Source: Falsibacillus pallidus
GTDB taxonomy: Bacteria > Bacillota > Bacilli > Bacillales > DSM-25281
Direction: 5' to 3'
Length of the DNA: 64,000 nt
NCBI RefSeq assembly: GCF_003350505.1
Contig: NZ_QQAY01000003.1
Location: 310,001 to 374,000 of the forward strand
Of the stretch, positions 20,338-29,215 are shown in pieces. Position 1 is the stretch's first letter. Each line of letters begins with the position of its first letter. Under the pieces are notes generated by a model, which had not been told where the DNA came from, did not search any database, and worked only from the letters and a program-made list of their open reading frames with translations. The position numbers and the translations under genes were made by a program.

Positions 20338-20628
20338 ATGGAAATGGACTATTTATTATTTGATAAACGTCTTGGGATTTCTGTTCCTGACGAATGTGTG
20401 GATTTTGGTTCATTAAGTGCGAAGGAAATGGAGCATTTTTGGCTGAAGTGGGAAAAAATCAGGGGGACGATCCCCGATCGCATCCAAGAGTTTGATAGGA
20501 TGATGGAGGAGCTCCAAACGGAATTATCTTTGGAAGAAGACTTTGGAAAATCCTGTCGGCTAAATGCTAAAATTGCAGAATTGGCATCAATCGTAAATGA
20601 TTTATGGCTCTTATATAGAATTCCATAA
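20338..20628 (+). CDS. small soluble protein, unknown function
   Basis: Not recognised. The 96-residue product (MEMDYLLFDKRLGISVPDE...) is acidic and predicted mostly helical, with a possible coiled segment (IPDRIQEFDRMMEELQTELSLEEDF) and no signal or membrane helix. A GAAGGAG site lies 10 nt before the ATG at 20338. A GTG two codons earlier is too close to that site. It is divergent from argGH and ends at a strong terminator shared with moaB. Real-gene status is well supported. Confidence 0.65.
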   Translation: MEMDYLLFDKRLGISVPDECVDFGSLSAKEMEHFWLKWEKIRGTIPDRIQEFDRMMEELQTELSLEEDFGKSCRLNAKIAELASIVNDLWLLYRIP

Positions 20629-20629
20629 A

Positions 20630-20657
20630 AAAAAAGCAGCCCAGGCTGCTTTTTTTC
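20630..20657. terminator. bidirectional terminator, small ORF / moaB
   Basis: AGCAGC / GCTGCT hairpin with a four-base loop flanked by an A-run and seven Ts between convergent genes. Confidence 0.85.
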
Positions 20658-21162
20658 ATTTATTCAATTCCAAAATGATATGAGAAAGCTCTGGAAGAAT
20701 TAGCTTCTCCATCGCAAGCCGGACTGCTCCTGTTGAACCGGGCGTGATGAATATCGCTTTTCCATCCTTCGTCCCCCCTGTCGCACGGGAGAGCATCGCA
20801 GCAGACCCGATATCCTCCTGGTAGCTGAGCATTCGGAATAGTTCCCCGAAACCTGAGATTTCCTTTTCAAAATGAGAGGAAATTGTCTCAATCGTTACAT
20901 CCCTCCTGGCGAGCCCTGTACCACCATTGATAAGTACAGCCTGGACTTCCTCTTCTTCTATTTTTGATAAAAATGTGCTTCGTATCTCATTCTGTTCATC
21001 TTTAACAATATTTCTCGAAAGCACTATATGTCCATTTTCCTTTAATAGCGCCTCCATCAAAGCCCCGCTTTTATCCGTCTCGAGAGTTCTGGTGTCGCTA
21101 ACGGTGATGATGGAAACTCTTATGGAAGAAGGTGCTTTTTCTTTATGGGCATTGACACTCAT
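20656..21162 (-). CDS. moaB: molybdenum cofactor biosynthesis protein MoaB
   Basis: MoaB/Mog-fold protein acting in molybdopterin adenylylation or a related step. The 168 residues contain SIITVSDTRTLETDKSG at the N-terminus, LINGGTGLARRDVT (the conserved GGTG loop of the MPT-binding fold) and FITPGSTGAVRLAM near the C-terminus. The ATG follows GAAGGAAG. Its start overlaps the upstream EcsC-like gene by 4 nt, so the two are co-transcribed. No other molybdopterin gene lies in the window. Confidence 0.94.
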   Translation of the reverse strand: MSVNAHKEKAPSSIRVSIITVSDTRTLETDKSGALMEALLKENGHIVLSRNIVKDEQNEIRSTFLSKIEEEEVQAVLINGGTGLARRDVTIETISSHFEKEISGFGELFRMLSYQEDIGSAAMLSRATGGTKDGKAIFITPGSTGAVRLAMEKLILPELSHIILELNK

Positions 21163-21998
21163 AATAATCTTCCTTCTTTATCAGTCAAATAGCGGAACTG
21201 ATAATACTTTTCGGAAAAGGTTGTGACCTTCCGCATCACTTGATAATTGACGGATGCCCCAATGGCCATTGAAATGAACGGTAGACCTGAAATCAAACGC
21301 TTTCTGAACAACTGTATGAACATTGCTTTGATCACTTGCTTTAATGGTTCATCAAGCCATGTATTATTAGTGAGCTGCTCATTCCCGCTGTAGAAATAGT
21401 CATAGGATTCCTTCGCTTGCTGTTTCAATTCTTCCCACCCGTGGCTTTTCATCCTGGCCGGCAGCGTAGCAACATGGAAGACCTTTAAAGAGGACATCAT
21501 TTCAAACGGCGTCTGTACATCGTATCCATATGACATGCCTGTCAGCTGCACTGCCCGTAGATTCATGATGGCCAGAGCGAGGAAATCCGTTCCGATTGCA
21601 ATGGGACCGCCAGTTCCGGCAATTCCGCCCTGTATCAAAGAATAGACCCTGTGCCTTGCTGCATGCTGCTCAGCTATGTAATGAAGTTTATCTATGTTCA
21701 GCTTTTTCAAATCGGAAATGGATTGTATATCATCATCGAAAATACGTGCTGTCCCCAGGATTCTTTCCCGTGCATCATTTTGAATCTGGGAGCCCTGCAG
21801 CAGGGAATGAAGGTGAAAGAGCCAGGAATCCAGCTTTTCAAAAAATTGCTCTTGAAGATTCTCCGGCAGCATTGAAAATCCTTGATCGACCCATTTTACG
21901 TAGGTTTTTTCTAAATCATTCGGTTCATATTTATAAAGAGTTTCTTCAAATGCCAGTATGTCTTCCCAATATTTTTTATCAGTTTTTGTCCAAGCCAT
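21159..21998 (-). CDS. EcsC-family protein
   Basis: The 279 residues match the EcsC family, named for the third protein of the B. subtilis ecs ABC-transporter locus. Recognisable parts are the glycine-rich hydrophobic segment YSLIQGGIAGTGGPIAIGTDFLALAIMNLRAVQLTGMSYG around 115-160 and a second GLPFISMAIGASVNY around 245. There are no ABC transporter genes next to it. It is instead translationally coupled to moaB. Cellular role unknown; membrane association is likely. Confidence 0.75.
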   Translation of the reverse strand: MAWTKTDKKYWEDILAFEETLYKYEPNDLEKTYVKWVDQGFSMLPENLQEQFFEKLDSWLFHLHSLLQGSQIQNDARERILGTARIFDDDIQSISDLKKLNIDKLHYIAEQHAARHRVYSLIQGGIAGTGGPIAIGTDFLALAIMNLRAVQLTGMSYGYDVQTPFEMMSSLKVFHVATLPARMKSHGWEELKQQAKESYDYFYSGNEQLTNNTWLDEPLKQVIKAMFIQLFRKRLISGLPFISMAIGASVNYQVMRKVTTFSEKYYQFRYLTDKEGRLL

Positions 21999-22092
21999 AT
22001 GCTTCCCACCTTATTGACGTTGAATTGTAAGAAAAGTATAACATATTGAAAGCCTTCATTAACAATTGGATCCTTTTTTATAAACTTAAAAA

Positions 22093-22127
22093 GCCCCACT
22101 CCGATTTGAGTTCAATCGGAATGGGGC
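22093..22127 (-). terminator. terminator after ackA
   Basis: GCCCCACTCCGATT / AATCGGAATGGGGC long stem followed on the minus strand by a T-run. Confidence 0.9.
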
Positions 22128-22136
22128 ATAAAATAA

Positions 22137-23324
22137 TTATTTTGTTAGTCTTAGGATGTCACGCGCAATCATTACTTCTTCATTTGTTGGGATGACCATG
22201 ACTTTTACCGGGGAGTGAGGGTAGTTGAGGAACGCCTCTTGTCCGCGGGTTTTGTTCAATGCCGGATCCCAATATACACCCATGAATTCCAAACCACGAA
22301 GGACTTTCTCACGAATGCTTTGGCTGTTTTCACCGATACCGGCAGTGAAGATGATCGCATCGATTCCGTTCATGCGTGATGCATAAGATCCGATATATTT
22401 GTGGATGCGGTTCGCAAATACTTCCAATGCAAGTTCTGCACGTTCGTTGCCTTTTTCTGCTTCTTGCTCAATATCGCGCAGGTCGCTAGAGAAACCGGAA
22501 ACACCAAGCATTCCTGATTTTTTATTCAAAACATCAAGAACCTCTTCTGCCGTAAGCTCTGTTTTCTCCATGATATATGGAATCAAGGCAGGATCGATGT
22601 TGCCTGAACGCGTACCCATTGTTACACCCGCAAGCGGAGTGAAGCCCATTGACGTATCGATGGATTTCCCGCCTTCGATTGCTGCGATGCTGGCGCCGTT
22701 TCCTAAGTGGCAGGAAATGAGTCGAAGATGTTCTTCCGGACGTCCAAGCATTTCTGCAGCACGCTGAGAAACATATTTATGGGATGTTCCATGGAATCCA
22801 TACTTGCGGATTCCGAATTTTTCATAGTATTCGTATGGCAAGCTGTATAAGAAAGAGCTTTCTGGCATTGTTTGATGGAACGCAGTATCGAATACCGCCA
22901 CTGCCGGCACGTTAGGAAGTACGCTCTCGAATGCTTTGATTCCTGTAATATTTGCAGGATTGTGCAATGGAGCAAGGTCAGATAGATTACTGATTTGATC
23001 CAGGACTTCATCTGTGATTAGGACGGAATCATTGAAGACTTCTCCTCCATGTACCACACGGTGTCCGATTCCTTCGATTTCATCCAGTGATTTGATGATG
23101 CCAAGATCAGTAAGCTTGCTCAATAGCATTTTTACTGCCACATCATGATCAGGGATATCAGTGATTTCTGTTACTTTTTCACCATTTACTGTGATATTGA
23201 ATATAGAATCTTTTAGTCCGATTCTTTCGATTAGTCCTTTTGTGATAACAGTTTCTTCAGGCATCTCAAATAACTGAAACTTCAGAGAAGAGCTTCCAGC
23301 GTTGATTGCAATCATTTTTGCCAT
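22137..23324 (-). CDS. ackA: acetate kinase
   Basis: Converts acetyl phosphate and ADP to acetate and ATP, the overflow exit from glycolysis. The 395 residues begin [20 protein letters not shown] with the ASKHA phosphate-1 motif NAGSSSLKF, and contain [31 protein letters not shown] and FTAGIGENS. The ATG follows AAGGAG. A sigma-A promoter with an upstream cre box in the activating position known from B. subtilis ackA lies about 110-165 nt upstream. Pyruvate oxidase, also encoded in this window, would supply its substrate directly. Confidence 0.97.
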   Translation of the reverse strand: MAKMIAINAGSSSLKFQLFEMPEETVITKGLIERIGLKDSIFNITVNGEKVTEITDIPDHDVAVKMLLSKLTDLGIIKSLDEIEGIGHRVVHGGEVFNDSVLITDEVLDQISNLSDLAPLHNPANITGIKAFESVLPNVPAVAVFDTAFHQTMPESSFLYSLPYEYYEKFGIRKYGFHGTSHKYVSQRAAEMLGRPEEHLRLISCHLGNGASIAAIEGGKSIDTSMGFTPLAGVTMGTRSGNIDPALIPYIMEKTELTAEEVLDVLNKKSGMLGVSGFSSDLRDIEQEAEKGNERAELALEVFANRIHKYIGSYASRMNGIDAIIFTAGIGENSQSIREKVLRGLEFMGVYWDPALNKTRGQEAFLNYPHSPVKVMVIPTNEEVMIARDILRLTK

Positions 23325-23434
23325 TTGTCATTCGCTCCTTCTACGTATAAAAGTATTTATATAAATTCTTTGTCAATGAAAATGAATACATGTTAGTTTG
23401 TTCATTTAAGAATGAATATATCTTACAATTCCTC

Positions 23435-23463
23435 ATTAAAACACTGTCCCATGCCTATTTCAA
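23435..23463 (-). promoter_or_regulatory. ackA promoter
   Basis: On the minus strand TTGAAA (23458-23463), a 17-bp spacer, and TTTAAT (23435-23440). The predicted transcript begins near 23428, giving a leader of about 104 nt. Confidence 0.6.
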
Positions 23464-23477
23464 GAAAAAGGTTGAAA

Positions 23478-23491
23478 TGTATTCGTTTTCA
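23478..23491 (-). promoter_or_regulatory. cre box activating ackA
   Basis: TGAAAACGAATACA matches the CcpA consensus TGWAANCGNTNWCA with one mismatch. It ends 14 nt upstream of the -35, placing it near -63 to -50. The B. subtilis ackA activating cre occupies about the same position. Confidence 0.65.
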
Positions 23492-23546
23492 TGTTAAATT
23501 AAATATTTTCGGAAAAATTCGAATAGCTTTTATGCATTTACAAATA

Positions 23547-23579
23547 AAAACAGCCTTCTGCAGACAGAAAGGCTGTTTT
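23547..23579 (-). terminator. terminator after ytxK
   Basis: AAAACAGCC...GGCTGTTTT imperfect hairpin with flanking A/T runs just past the ytxK stop codon. Confidence 0.75.
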
Positions 23580-23589
23580 GTTGTTTTGA

Positions 23590-24576
23590 TTATTTATTTT
23601 CCTCGAACCACTCATCAATTTTGCCGAAGATATCTTCCATTGCTTTCTGATTCGAAAGCTTTGGAAGTTTCACCATAAGACCCTGCTTAGGCGCTTTAAT
23701 CTCTTCTCCTTTTTTCTGTAGGACAAATATGCTCTTGGCTGCCGCTTCATTTTTGAAGAGGGACATTGGCAGCTGAACAAGGCCTTGGATATTAACATTA
23801 TCTTTGATGTACTCCCTGAGCTTCGGGGCTTCCTCTGACTCAAAGATACCGTTAGGCACCAGGAAGAAGAGATAAGCCCCCTCTTTTGCATGGTTGACAC
23901 TTTGCTCAATAAATAGATGGTGAGCATAGGAATGTCCTTTATCTGCTTTCAGTTTATACTCCATTGCCCTTACATCGTTTGGATAAAAGCCGACCGGCAG
24001 ATCACAGACCACACAATCGACTGGATCGATGAAGAGCGGCTCTAATGCATCCTGATTGAACAGTTCCAATGGCTGTCTGATTAGATTCGCTCCTGAGAAT
24101 GCAAGCCGTATGAGGACATCATCCACATCCACTCCAAATGATTGAATCGTTTTATCATGCAGTTGATTCATGATCGTGAATTGAAGGTTCCCAGTTCCTA
24201 CAGCAGGATCAAGCAGGGAAAACTCTTTCTTCCCGTTCATGAATTTTCCGATTAAGTAGCTTAAGAATAATCCAATGGAGTCAGGCGTCATCTGATGGTT
24301 TGGCTGGGATGCTTCCCGCATTCCCTTGATGATTGCCAGCTGATAGGCTTTTCGGATGTCTTCTTTTCCAAGGCCCTCGATATGAATGCTGCTGTAGAGC
24401 TTTTTGAGCCTTTTTTCTCCGAGTTCGCTGACTTCTTCTTGCAGGATGGAACCGTGGAAAATGTTCTCTCCGGTTTCCGCCAGTGCTTCTAAATATGTAC
24501 AAGATAATTCCTCTGCTAATAATTCAGCTGTTTCGTTGAATACTTGAAATAGTGATTCGACTGGAGAGGTTATCAT
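23590..24576 (-). CDS. ytxK: class I SAM-dependent methyltransferase YtxK
   Basis: N6-adenine methyltransferase-like fold. The 328 residues have a helical N-terminal region, SAM motif I LLDPAVGTGNLQF (~110), motif II FGVDVDD, and a motif IV variant DLPVGFYP instead of the NPPY of DNA methylases. The substrate may therefore not be DNA. The ATG at 24574-24576 follows AAGAGGAG; the frame extends eight codons further without support. The gene is between tpx and ackA as in B. subtilis. No specificity subunit or restriction gene is nearby, arguing against a restriction system. Confidence 0.85.
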   Translation of the reverse strand: MITSPVESLFQVFNETAELLAEELSCTYLEALAETGENIFHGSILQEEVSELGEKRLKKLYSSIHIEGLGKEDIRKAYQLAIIKGMREASQPNHQMTPDSIGLFLSYLIGKFMNGKKEFSLLDPAVGTGNLQFTIMNQLHDKTIQSFGVDVDDVLIRLAFSGANLIRQPLELFNQDALEPLFIDPVDCVVCDLPVGFYPNDVRAMEYKLKADKGHSYAHHLFIEQSVNHAKEGAYLFFLVPNGIFESEEAPKLREYIKDNVNIQGLVQLPMSLFKNEAAAKSIFVLQKKGEEIKAPKQGLMVKLPKLSNQKAMEDIFGKIDEWFEENK

Positions 24577-24646
24577 TTCAACACTCCTCTTGAAAAACAA
24601 TTTTTATGGTTCATATTTTACAATGAGTACCTGAATCAAACAAGGA

Positions 24647-24676
24647 AAGGGCCGACTCAGCTCTGAGCCAGCCCTT
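24647..24676 (-). terminator. terminator after tpx
   Basis: AAGGGC...CTCAG / CTGAG...GCCCTT hairpin past the tpx stop codon. The T-run is short (TTTCC), so efficiency is uncertain. Confidence 0.6.
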
Positions 24677-24694
24677 CCATTCAAGAATCAATCA

Positions 24695-25195
24695 TTAGTT
24701 TGCTGCTTTTGCTGCTTCGATAGCACCTTCATAATTAGGATGGTCGGTTGCTTCACTTACATATTCCACATAAGTGACTTCATCGCTGCTGTCAACGACA
24801 AATACAGCGCGGGCAAGCAATCTTAGTTCCTTGATATGGACGCCGTAAGCTTCTCCAAAGGAAAGATCGCGATGGTCGGACAATGTTTGGACATTCTCGA
24901 TTCCATTCGCTGCACACCAGCGTTTTTGAGCAAAAGGAAGATCAACGGAAATCGTCAACACTTTTACATTTCCCAATTTAGAAGCTTCTTCATTGAATCT
25001 TCTTGTCTGTGCATCACAGACGCCAGTATCGATGGATGGTACGACGCTTATGATTCTGACGCTGCCTTTAGAGTCTGCTAAAGTGACCTCAGATAAATCA
25101 TTTGCAAGAACTTTGAAATCCGGGGCTTTATCTCCGACTTTCACTTCATTCCCTAACAAAGTTACCGGGTTTTGTTTAAATGTAATAGAAGCCAT
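24695..25195 (-). CDS. tpx: thiol peroxidase (2-Cys peroxiredoxin)
   Basis: Reduces hydrogen and alkyl peroxides using thioredoxin. The 166 residues carry the peroxidatic cysteine Cys60 in [16 protein letters not shown] and the resolving Cys94 in QKRWCAANG, the Tpx subfamily arrangement, plus the DLPFAQ motif. ATG follows TAAGGAGG. It is monocistronic with its own terminator, in the conserved slot between gerW and ytxK. Confidence 0.97.
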   Translation of the reverse strand: MASITFKQNPVTLLGNEVKVGDKAPDFKVLANDLSEVTLADSKGSVRIISVVPSIDTGVCDAQTRRFNEEASKLGNVKVLTISVDLPFAQKRWCAANGIENVQTLSDHRDLSFGEAYGVHIKELRLLARAVFVVDSSDEVTYVEYVSEATDHPNYEGAIEAAKAAN

Positions 25196-25285
25196 TCCAT
25201 TACCTCCTTATGTAATCATTACATCTCTATCATACTGAACAATATCGTGCTTATGCAATTTATTCACACTCTATTCCTCAAAAAA

Positions 25286-25314
25286 AGGTTAACTCCGTGT
25301 TAAGAAGTCAACCT
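25286..25314 (-). terminator. terminator after gerW (ytfJ)
   Basis: AGGTTGACT / AGTTAACCT type stem on the minus strand followed by seven Ts. Confidence 0.78.
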
Positions 25315-25321
25315 CAGCTTT

Positions 25322-25810
25322 TTATAAATCTAAATCCTGCTTCTGTCCATAATGCTGCCCATTGTGGGAAGAAGAATCTTTTTTATCATTTTTCTTCAGC
25401 ATGTTCTGAATTTTCTCCACTGCAGCTGGTGCAACATCAAGAATTTTTTCAAGCAAATGAGTGCTTTCATCCAAGTGGAGCATTTTGACGCCATGGGAAT
25501 TGACAATCAGGAAAGCAATTGGTGTAATGGAAACCCCTCCGCCGCTTCCTCCTCCGAATGGATGTTTAGGACCGGATTGCTGTCCTTGTTGTCCGCCGCC
25601 ACTTCCATTGGATCCGGACTGGCCGCTTTTGCCATTCATATTAAACTCGCTTCCACCGGCTGCGAAGCCAAAACCTACTTTTGATACAGTTAGAATCACA
25701 CTGCCATCCGGAGTTTCAACTGGATCGCCGATAATGGTATTGACATCAATCATTTCTTTCAGACTTTCCATTGCAGTAGTCATGAGGCCTTGAATTGGAT
25801 GTTCTGACAT
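25322..25810 (-). CDS. gerW: GerW-family sporulation protein (YtfJ)
   Basis: Spore protein needed for normal germination in B. subtilis. Residues 1-60 and 95-140 are the conserved GerW/YtfJ domain (HPIQGLMTTAMESLKEMIDVNTIIGDP, VSITPIAFLIV). They are separated by a low-complexity Gly/Ser/Gln loop (~61-92) unlike the rest of the protein. The C-terminus is Lys/Asp/Ser rich. ATG follows AAGGAGGATTC. It is 15 nt from ytfI and probably in one operon with it. Molecular function unknown. Confidence 0.92.
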   Translation of the reverse strand: MSEHPIQGLMTTAMESLKEMIDVNTIIGDPVETPDGSVILTVSKVGFGFAAGGSEFNMNGKSGQSGSNGSGGGQQGQQSGPKHPFGGGSGGGVSITPIAFLIVNSHGVKMLHLDESTHLLEKILDVAPAAVEKIQNMLKKNDKKDSSSHNGQHYGQKQDLDL

Positions 25811-25825
25811 ATGAATCCTCCTTAT

Positions 25826-26545
25826 CTATAGGGAATGCTTGTTTTTTTCTTCAGACAAAATAGATAAAGGTTTTGTCTTAAATTGTGGTTTGCCGCCATT
25901 CCAGTACTTTATCAATTTCAAACCTGCGAATATAGCATGCCCAATCCTGAAGCGAAACATACATTTAAATGAGATTTGAGAAATCGGGCGATTAAAGGAA
26001 GGAATCACTTCTATCACAGGGGGATCCATCAAGCGGCAGTGGGTGCTGATGAATGTAATAATGGTCGATTTTAATGTCCATGCCGCCCCCGCCAGCATTC
26101 CAGTGGCTGCTGCATCCTTCAATCCAATCAATGTATGCCATTGCAGATTTCTGACTTTAATCTTTGCGAGGAATTTGTTCACGATAACGTGGGTTCCGTA
26201 GACGTGCCGTATCAACTCAGCTGTATCTTGAAAACTATTTAAGATATCCGACGGCCGGATCCGTTTTTTTGATGCTTTTTTCACTTTTTCCTTTTTTCCT
26301 TTTTTCACTTCTTGCTTCAATACAATATCCGGCTGATCCTTATCGATCTGCACCATCGGGATATCAACCTTGTATCTTATGAGTCCAAACCATATCTTGA
26401 ATTGAATTTGAAAATGGTCGTTATCCTGCCCATGATATAAATTTAAATAAATGGAAAGACTGGTGAACCATAATAATAGGAACAGTAGAATTATAATGCC
26501 GATGATGATGGCTGCGATATACATGTACACACGACCTTTCAGCAT
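25826..26545 (-). CDS. ytfI: DUF2953 membrane protein (YtfI)
   Basis: A bitopic protein of about 239 residues. An N-terminal transmembrane helix (YMYIAAIIIGIIILLFLLLWF) precedes a soluble domain that includes a highly basic stretch (KKGKKEKVKKASKKRIR near 90). C-terminal features SFNRPISQISFKCMFRFRIGHAIFAGLKLIKYW are typical of DUF2953. The start is uncertain: ATG at 26543-26545 has AGGTG upstream, and another ATG lies seven codons downstream. It always neighbours gerW in bacilli, suggesting a sporulation role. Confidence 0.82.
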   Translation of the reverse strand: MLKGRVYMYIAAIIIGIIILLFLLLWFTSLSIYLNLYHGQDNDHFQIQFKIWFGLIRYKVDIPMVQIDKDQPDIVLKQEVKKGKKEKVKKASKKRIRPSDILNSFQDTAELIRHVYGTHVIVNKFLAKIKVRNLQWHTLIGLKDAAATGMLAGAAWTLKSTIITFISTHCRLMDPPVIEVIPSFNRPISQISFKCMFRFRIGHAIFAGLKLIKYWNGGKPQFKTKPLSILSEEKNKHSL

Positions 26546-26573
26546 TCCATTATCACCTATTCCCAAAAAAATA

Positions 26574-26597
26574 AACCTGTCCGGATTAGGACAAGTT
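26574..26597 (-). terminator. terminator after yteJ
   Basis: AACTTGTCC / GGACAGGTT with a six-base loop and a T-rich tail on the minus strand, between yteJ and ytfI. Confidence 0.8.
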
Positions 26598-26603
26598 CAT
26601 TTT

Positions 26604-27179
26604 TTATAAGTTGCTGAAGCTTTCAGTTTCGAGCCTTCTTTCATGAATCACGGTGGTGTCTGCAAAAACATCATGCAGCCCCTGCTTCTTTGGCATAAAT
26701 GCCACGAGGATATAGAGTATGGCGACAGTTGCTGAAATATATCGTCCAATCCACTCTCTAAATAGAACAGTCCCCCATGTTAAACGATCACGTTTAACAG
26801 AGATTACTCGTAATCCGAACACCATCTTGCCAATCGTGGCTCCAAAGTATTTGGTCATCAATACAAAATAGCCATAAAATACGATAGCAAATAGAATGGA
26901 AATAGGAGCAAACATGCTTGTATCATGAAGTTGAAAATCCAACAGCCGGAAAACTGGCTTGATCAAAAGCCTGTCGATGCTGCCAATGACGATCAAGTCC
27001 AATAAGTAAGCCCAGAACCTCATCCAGAACCCTGCAGTAGCAAAGGATCTTGCTGCTTCTTCGGGAATTGCTGCACGTTCCAAGTACTGATCCTTTGGTT
27101 CTGAAATAGAAGATGGATCGTCCTTGATTGAGAGGGTTTCTGTTTCTTCGTCGGTTCTATTATGATCAAACTCACTCAT
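26604..27179 (-). CDS. yteJ: RDD-family membrane protein (YteJ)
   Basis: About 191 residues: an acidic, probably disordered N-terminus (1-45) and an RDD domain with FWMRFWAYLLDLIVIG, three membrane segments, and ATIGKMVFGLRVISVKRDRLTWGTVLFREWIGRY. The ATG at 27177-27179 follows GAGGAGTGTGCAAG. It starts 15 nt after sppA ends and is almost certainly co-transcribed with it. In B. subtilis SppA and YteJ work together in resistance to lantibiotics and lysozyme. I infer the same pairing here. Confidence 0.88.
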   Translation of the reverse strand: MSEFDHNRTDEETETLSIKDDPSSISEPKDQYLERAAIPEEAARSFATAGFWMRFWAYLLDLIVIGSIDRLLIKPVFRLLDFQLHDTSMFAPISILFAIVFYGYFVLMTKYFGATIGKMVFGLRVISVKRDRLTWGTVLFREWIGRYISATVAILYILVAFMPKKQGLHDVFADTTVIHERRLETESFSNL

Positions 27180-27194
27180 CTTGCACACTCCTCT

Positions 27195-28217
27195 CTATTT
27201 AGCATATAAGTACATCAATTTCGGCGCATTTGGCTGTGAAAGAACCTTCATTAGCCCATTCATTTCAATGTCGTCGCCGAAGATCTTAGGGCCGAGGATT
27301 TTTTGTGCACTCATGCCAAATAAAGAATTCAATCCCATGTTGGTCCCATAGCTCACAACTTGGGCACCTTTAAGCTTTTCGTCTTTCTTCATGGCGTCAA
27401 TCGTATCTTCCAGGTAGCCGAATTCATCGATTAAATGCAATTCTTTTGCCTGTCTGCCGTCATAAATGCGCCCATCGGCAATTTCTCTTACCTTTTCTTC
27501 AGGGATGTCTCTCCCTTTTGATATGACACTGACAAAACCATCATAGGAATGGTTGATCATTGTTTGAAGTATTTCTTTTTCCTTATCGGTCATCGGTCTT
27601 GTCGGACTCATGATATCTTTATACGGGCCGCTTTTGATGGTCACAAAGTCCACTCCATATTTCTTGGCAAGTTCTCCGTAGTTCACACCTTCCATGATGA
27701 CACCGAGAGAACCTGTCAATGTTTCCGGGCTCGCAAAGATTTTATCCGCAGGGGTGGATATGTAATAGCCTCCCGATGCAGCCATTGATCCCATGGATAC
27801 ATAAATCGGCTTTTTCGTTTCTTTTTGAATTTCAACGATTTTATCGTGTATCTCAGCAGATTCCATAACCCCTCCGCCCGGTGAATTGATTCGGATGATG
27901 GCGCCTTTCACAGAATCATCATCTTTTACTTGGTTGAGCTGCTCCATGAATTCTTTATGATTATAGCCGCTGCTCTGCAAGAATGAACCGGCATCCCCTG
28001 TATCCTGGATCACTCCGTCCACATGAAGGACGACAATTTTCTTAGATTCATCCCCGTCATCGATTATGTCTTCCGAAAAAGCCTGATCAGCGGCAAACAT
28101 TTCTTCAAATCCCTTTGTCCAATCCGTTGTCAATGCCATACTGGCAAAATTGACAATGATGGAAACGATGAATAGGGCTGCTGCGATGGCTAAAGCTCCC
28201 CATCTCTTTTTATTCAT
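27195..28217 (-). CDS. sppA: signal peptide peptidase SppA
   Basis: Membrane-anchored serine protease that degrades leftover signal peptides. The 340 residues have one N-terminal transmembrane helix (~8-27), an extracytoplasmic crotonase-like protease domain, the nucleophile Ser148 in GSMAASGGYYIS and the general base Lys200 in SGPYKDIMSP. This Ser/Lys spacing equals that reported for B. subtilis SppA. ATG follows AGGAGGGTT. First gene of sppA-yteJ. Confidence 0.96.
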   Translation of the reverse strand: MNKKRWGALAIAAALFIVSIIVNFASMALTTDWTKGFEEMFAADQAFSEDIIDDGDESKKIVVLHVDGVIQDTGDAGSFLQSSGYNHKEFMEQLNQVKDDDSVKGAIIRINSPGGGVMESAEIHDKIVEIQKETKKPIYVSMGSMAASGGYYISTPADKIFASPETLTGSLGVIMEGVNYGELAKKYGVDFVTIKSGPYKDIMSPTRPMTDKEKEILQTMINHSYDGFVSVISKGRDIPEEKVREIADGRIYDGRQAKELHLIDEFGYLEDTIDAMKKDEKLKGAQVVSYGTNMGLNSLFGMSAQKILGPKIFGDDIEMNGLMKVLSQPNAPKLMYLYAK

Positions 28218-28370
28218 TTAATAACCCTCCTTTTGTGGTCAATACGTTTACGTGCCATTCTTTCAAAATGTTTCAAAAACATGTTAAACTAAACCATATT
28301 GAATATTTTAGCAAAATCTCTTGAAAATAGGGAAGGAAGAAAATAATTCATAGCAGGAGGCACATCACTC

Positions 28371-29171
28371 ATGACAGACCGGAGAAATCTTTACTTTTTT
28401 CACAACCAGGATGCAGATATGCTTGAAAAAGTCGAACCTCTCTACGATTTGGCACAAAGATATGGTTTTTCAATCGTCAAAGAATCAAAAGATGCCAATA
28501 TCATTGTCAGTGTAGGAGGAGACGGCACATTCCTGCAGGCAGTCAGAAAGACTGGATTTCGCCAGGATGCCCTCTATGCCGGGATTTCCACCACTGGTAC
28601 GCTGAGTATGTATTGTGATTTTCATATTAATGAAACCTCTAAAATGATTGATGCAATGACAAAAGAACAAATCGAAATCAGGCGCTATCCGACCATCAAA
28701 GTCACCATCGACGAAGGCGTTTCATTTGAATGCCTTAATGAATTCAGCATCCGTTCCGGCATCATCAAGACATTTGTCATGGATGTTTTTATTGATGATA
28801 TCCACTTTGAGACTTTCAGGGGAGACGGCATGATACTGGCGACTCCGACCGGAAGCACAGCATATAATAAATCAGTCAATGGGGCAGTTGTCGATCCAAT
28901 GCTCCCTTGCATACAGGTCAGCGAACTTGCCTCTCTCAATAATAATCGCTACCGGACCTTGGGTTCCTCCTTTATCTTAAGCGGTGAAAGGACATTGACA
29001 TTATCCGTGGTCCAACATGGAAACAGCCATCCGACCATGGGGATTGATAACGAAGCCCTAAGCATCCAAAACGTCAAAACCGTAAAAGTAGTTTTGAGCG
29101 GAAATAAAATCAAGACAGTAAAACTGAAAGACAACTCTTTCTGGGAAAAAGTCAAAAGATCTTTCCTTTAA
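28371..29171 (+). CDS. nadK2: NAD kinase
   Basis: Phosphorylates NAD+ to NADP+. The 266 residues include the GGDGTFLQAVRKTG motif near residue 48 (catalytic Asp), the family NE/D-type segment ECLNEFSIRSG, and GDGMILATPTGSTAYNKSVNGAVVDP. It belongs to the second (YtdI-like) NAD kinase of bacilli. ATG follows GCAGGAGG. It is divergent from sppA and ends at a strong terminator shared with rarD. Confidence 0.95.
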   Translation: MTDRRNLYFFHNQDADMLEKVEPLYDLAQRYGFSIVKESKDANIIVSVGGDGTFLQAVRKTGFRQDALYAGISTTGTLSMYCDFHINETSKMIDAMTKEQIEIRRYPTIKVTIDEGVSFECLNEFSIRSGIIKTFVMDVFIDDIHFETFRGDGMILATPTGSTAYNKSVNGAVVDPMLPCIQVSELASLNNNRYRTLGSSFILSGERTLTLSVVQHGNSHPTMGIDNEALSIQNVKTVKVVLSGNKIKTVKLKDNSFWEKVKRSFL

Positions 29172-29180
29172 AAAACACCA

Positions 29181-29214
29181 AAAGAGGATGGGCAGTAGTA
29201 AACCCATCCTCTTT
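29181..29214. terminator. bidirectional terminator, nadK2 / rarD
   Basis: AAAGAGGATGGG / CCCATCCTCTTT with a ten-base loop and flanking A/T runs. Confidence 0.9.
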
Positions 29215-29215
29215 T

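Noticed and set aside
23590-24576. YtxK as part of a restriction-modification system
   Set aside because: Motif IV is DLPVGFYP rather than NPPY, there is no restriction or specificity gene nearby, and the locus matches the conserved tpx-ytxK-ackA order.
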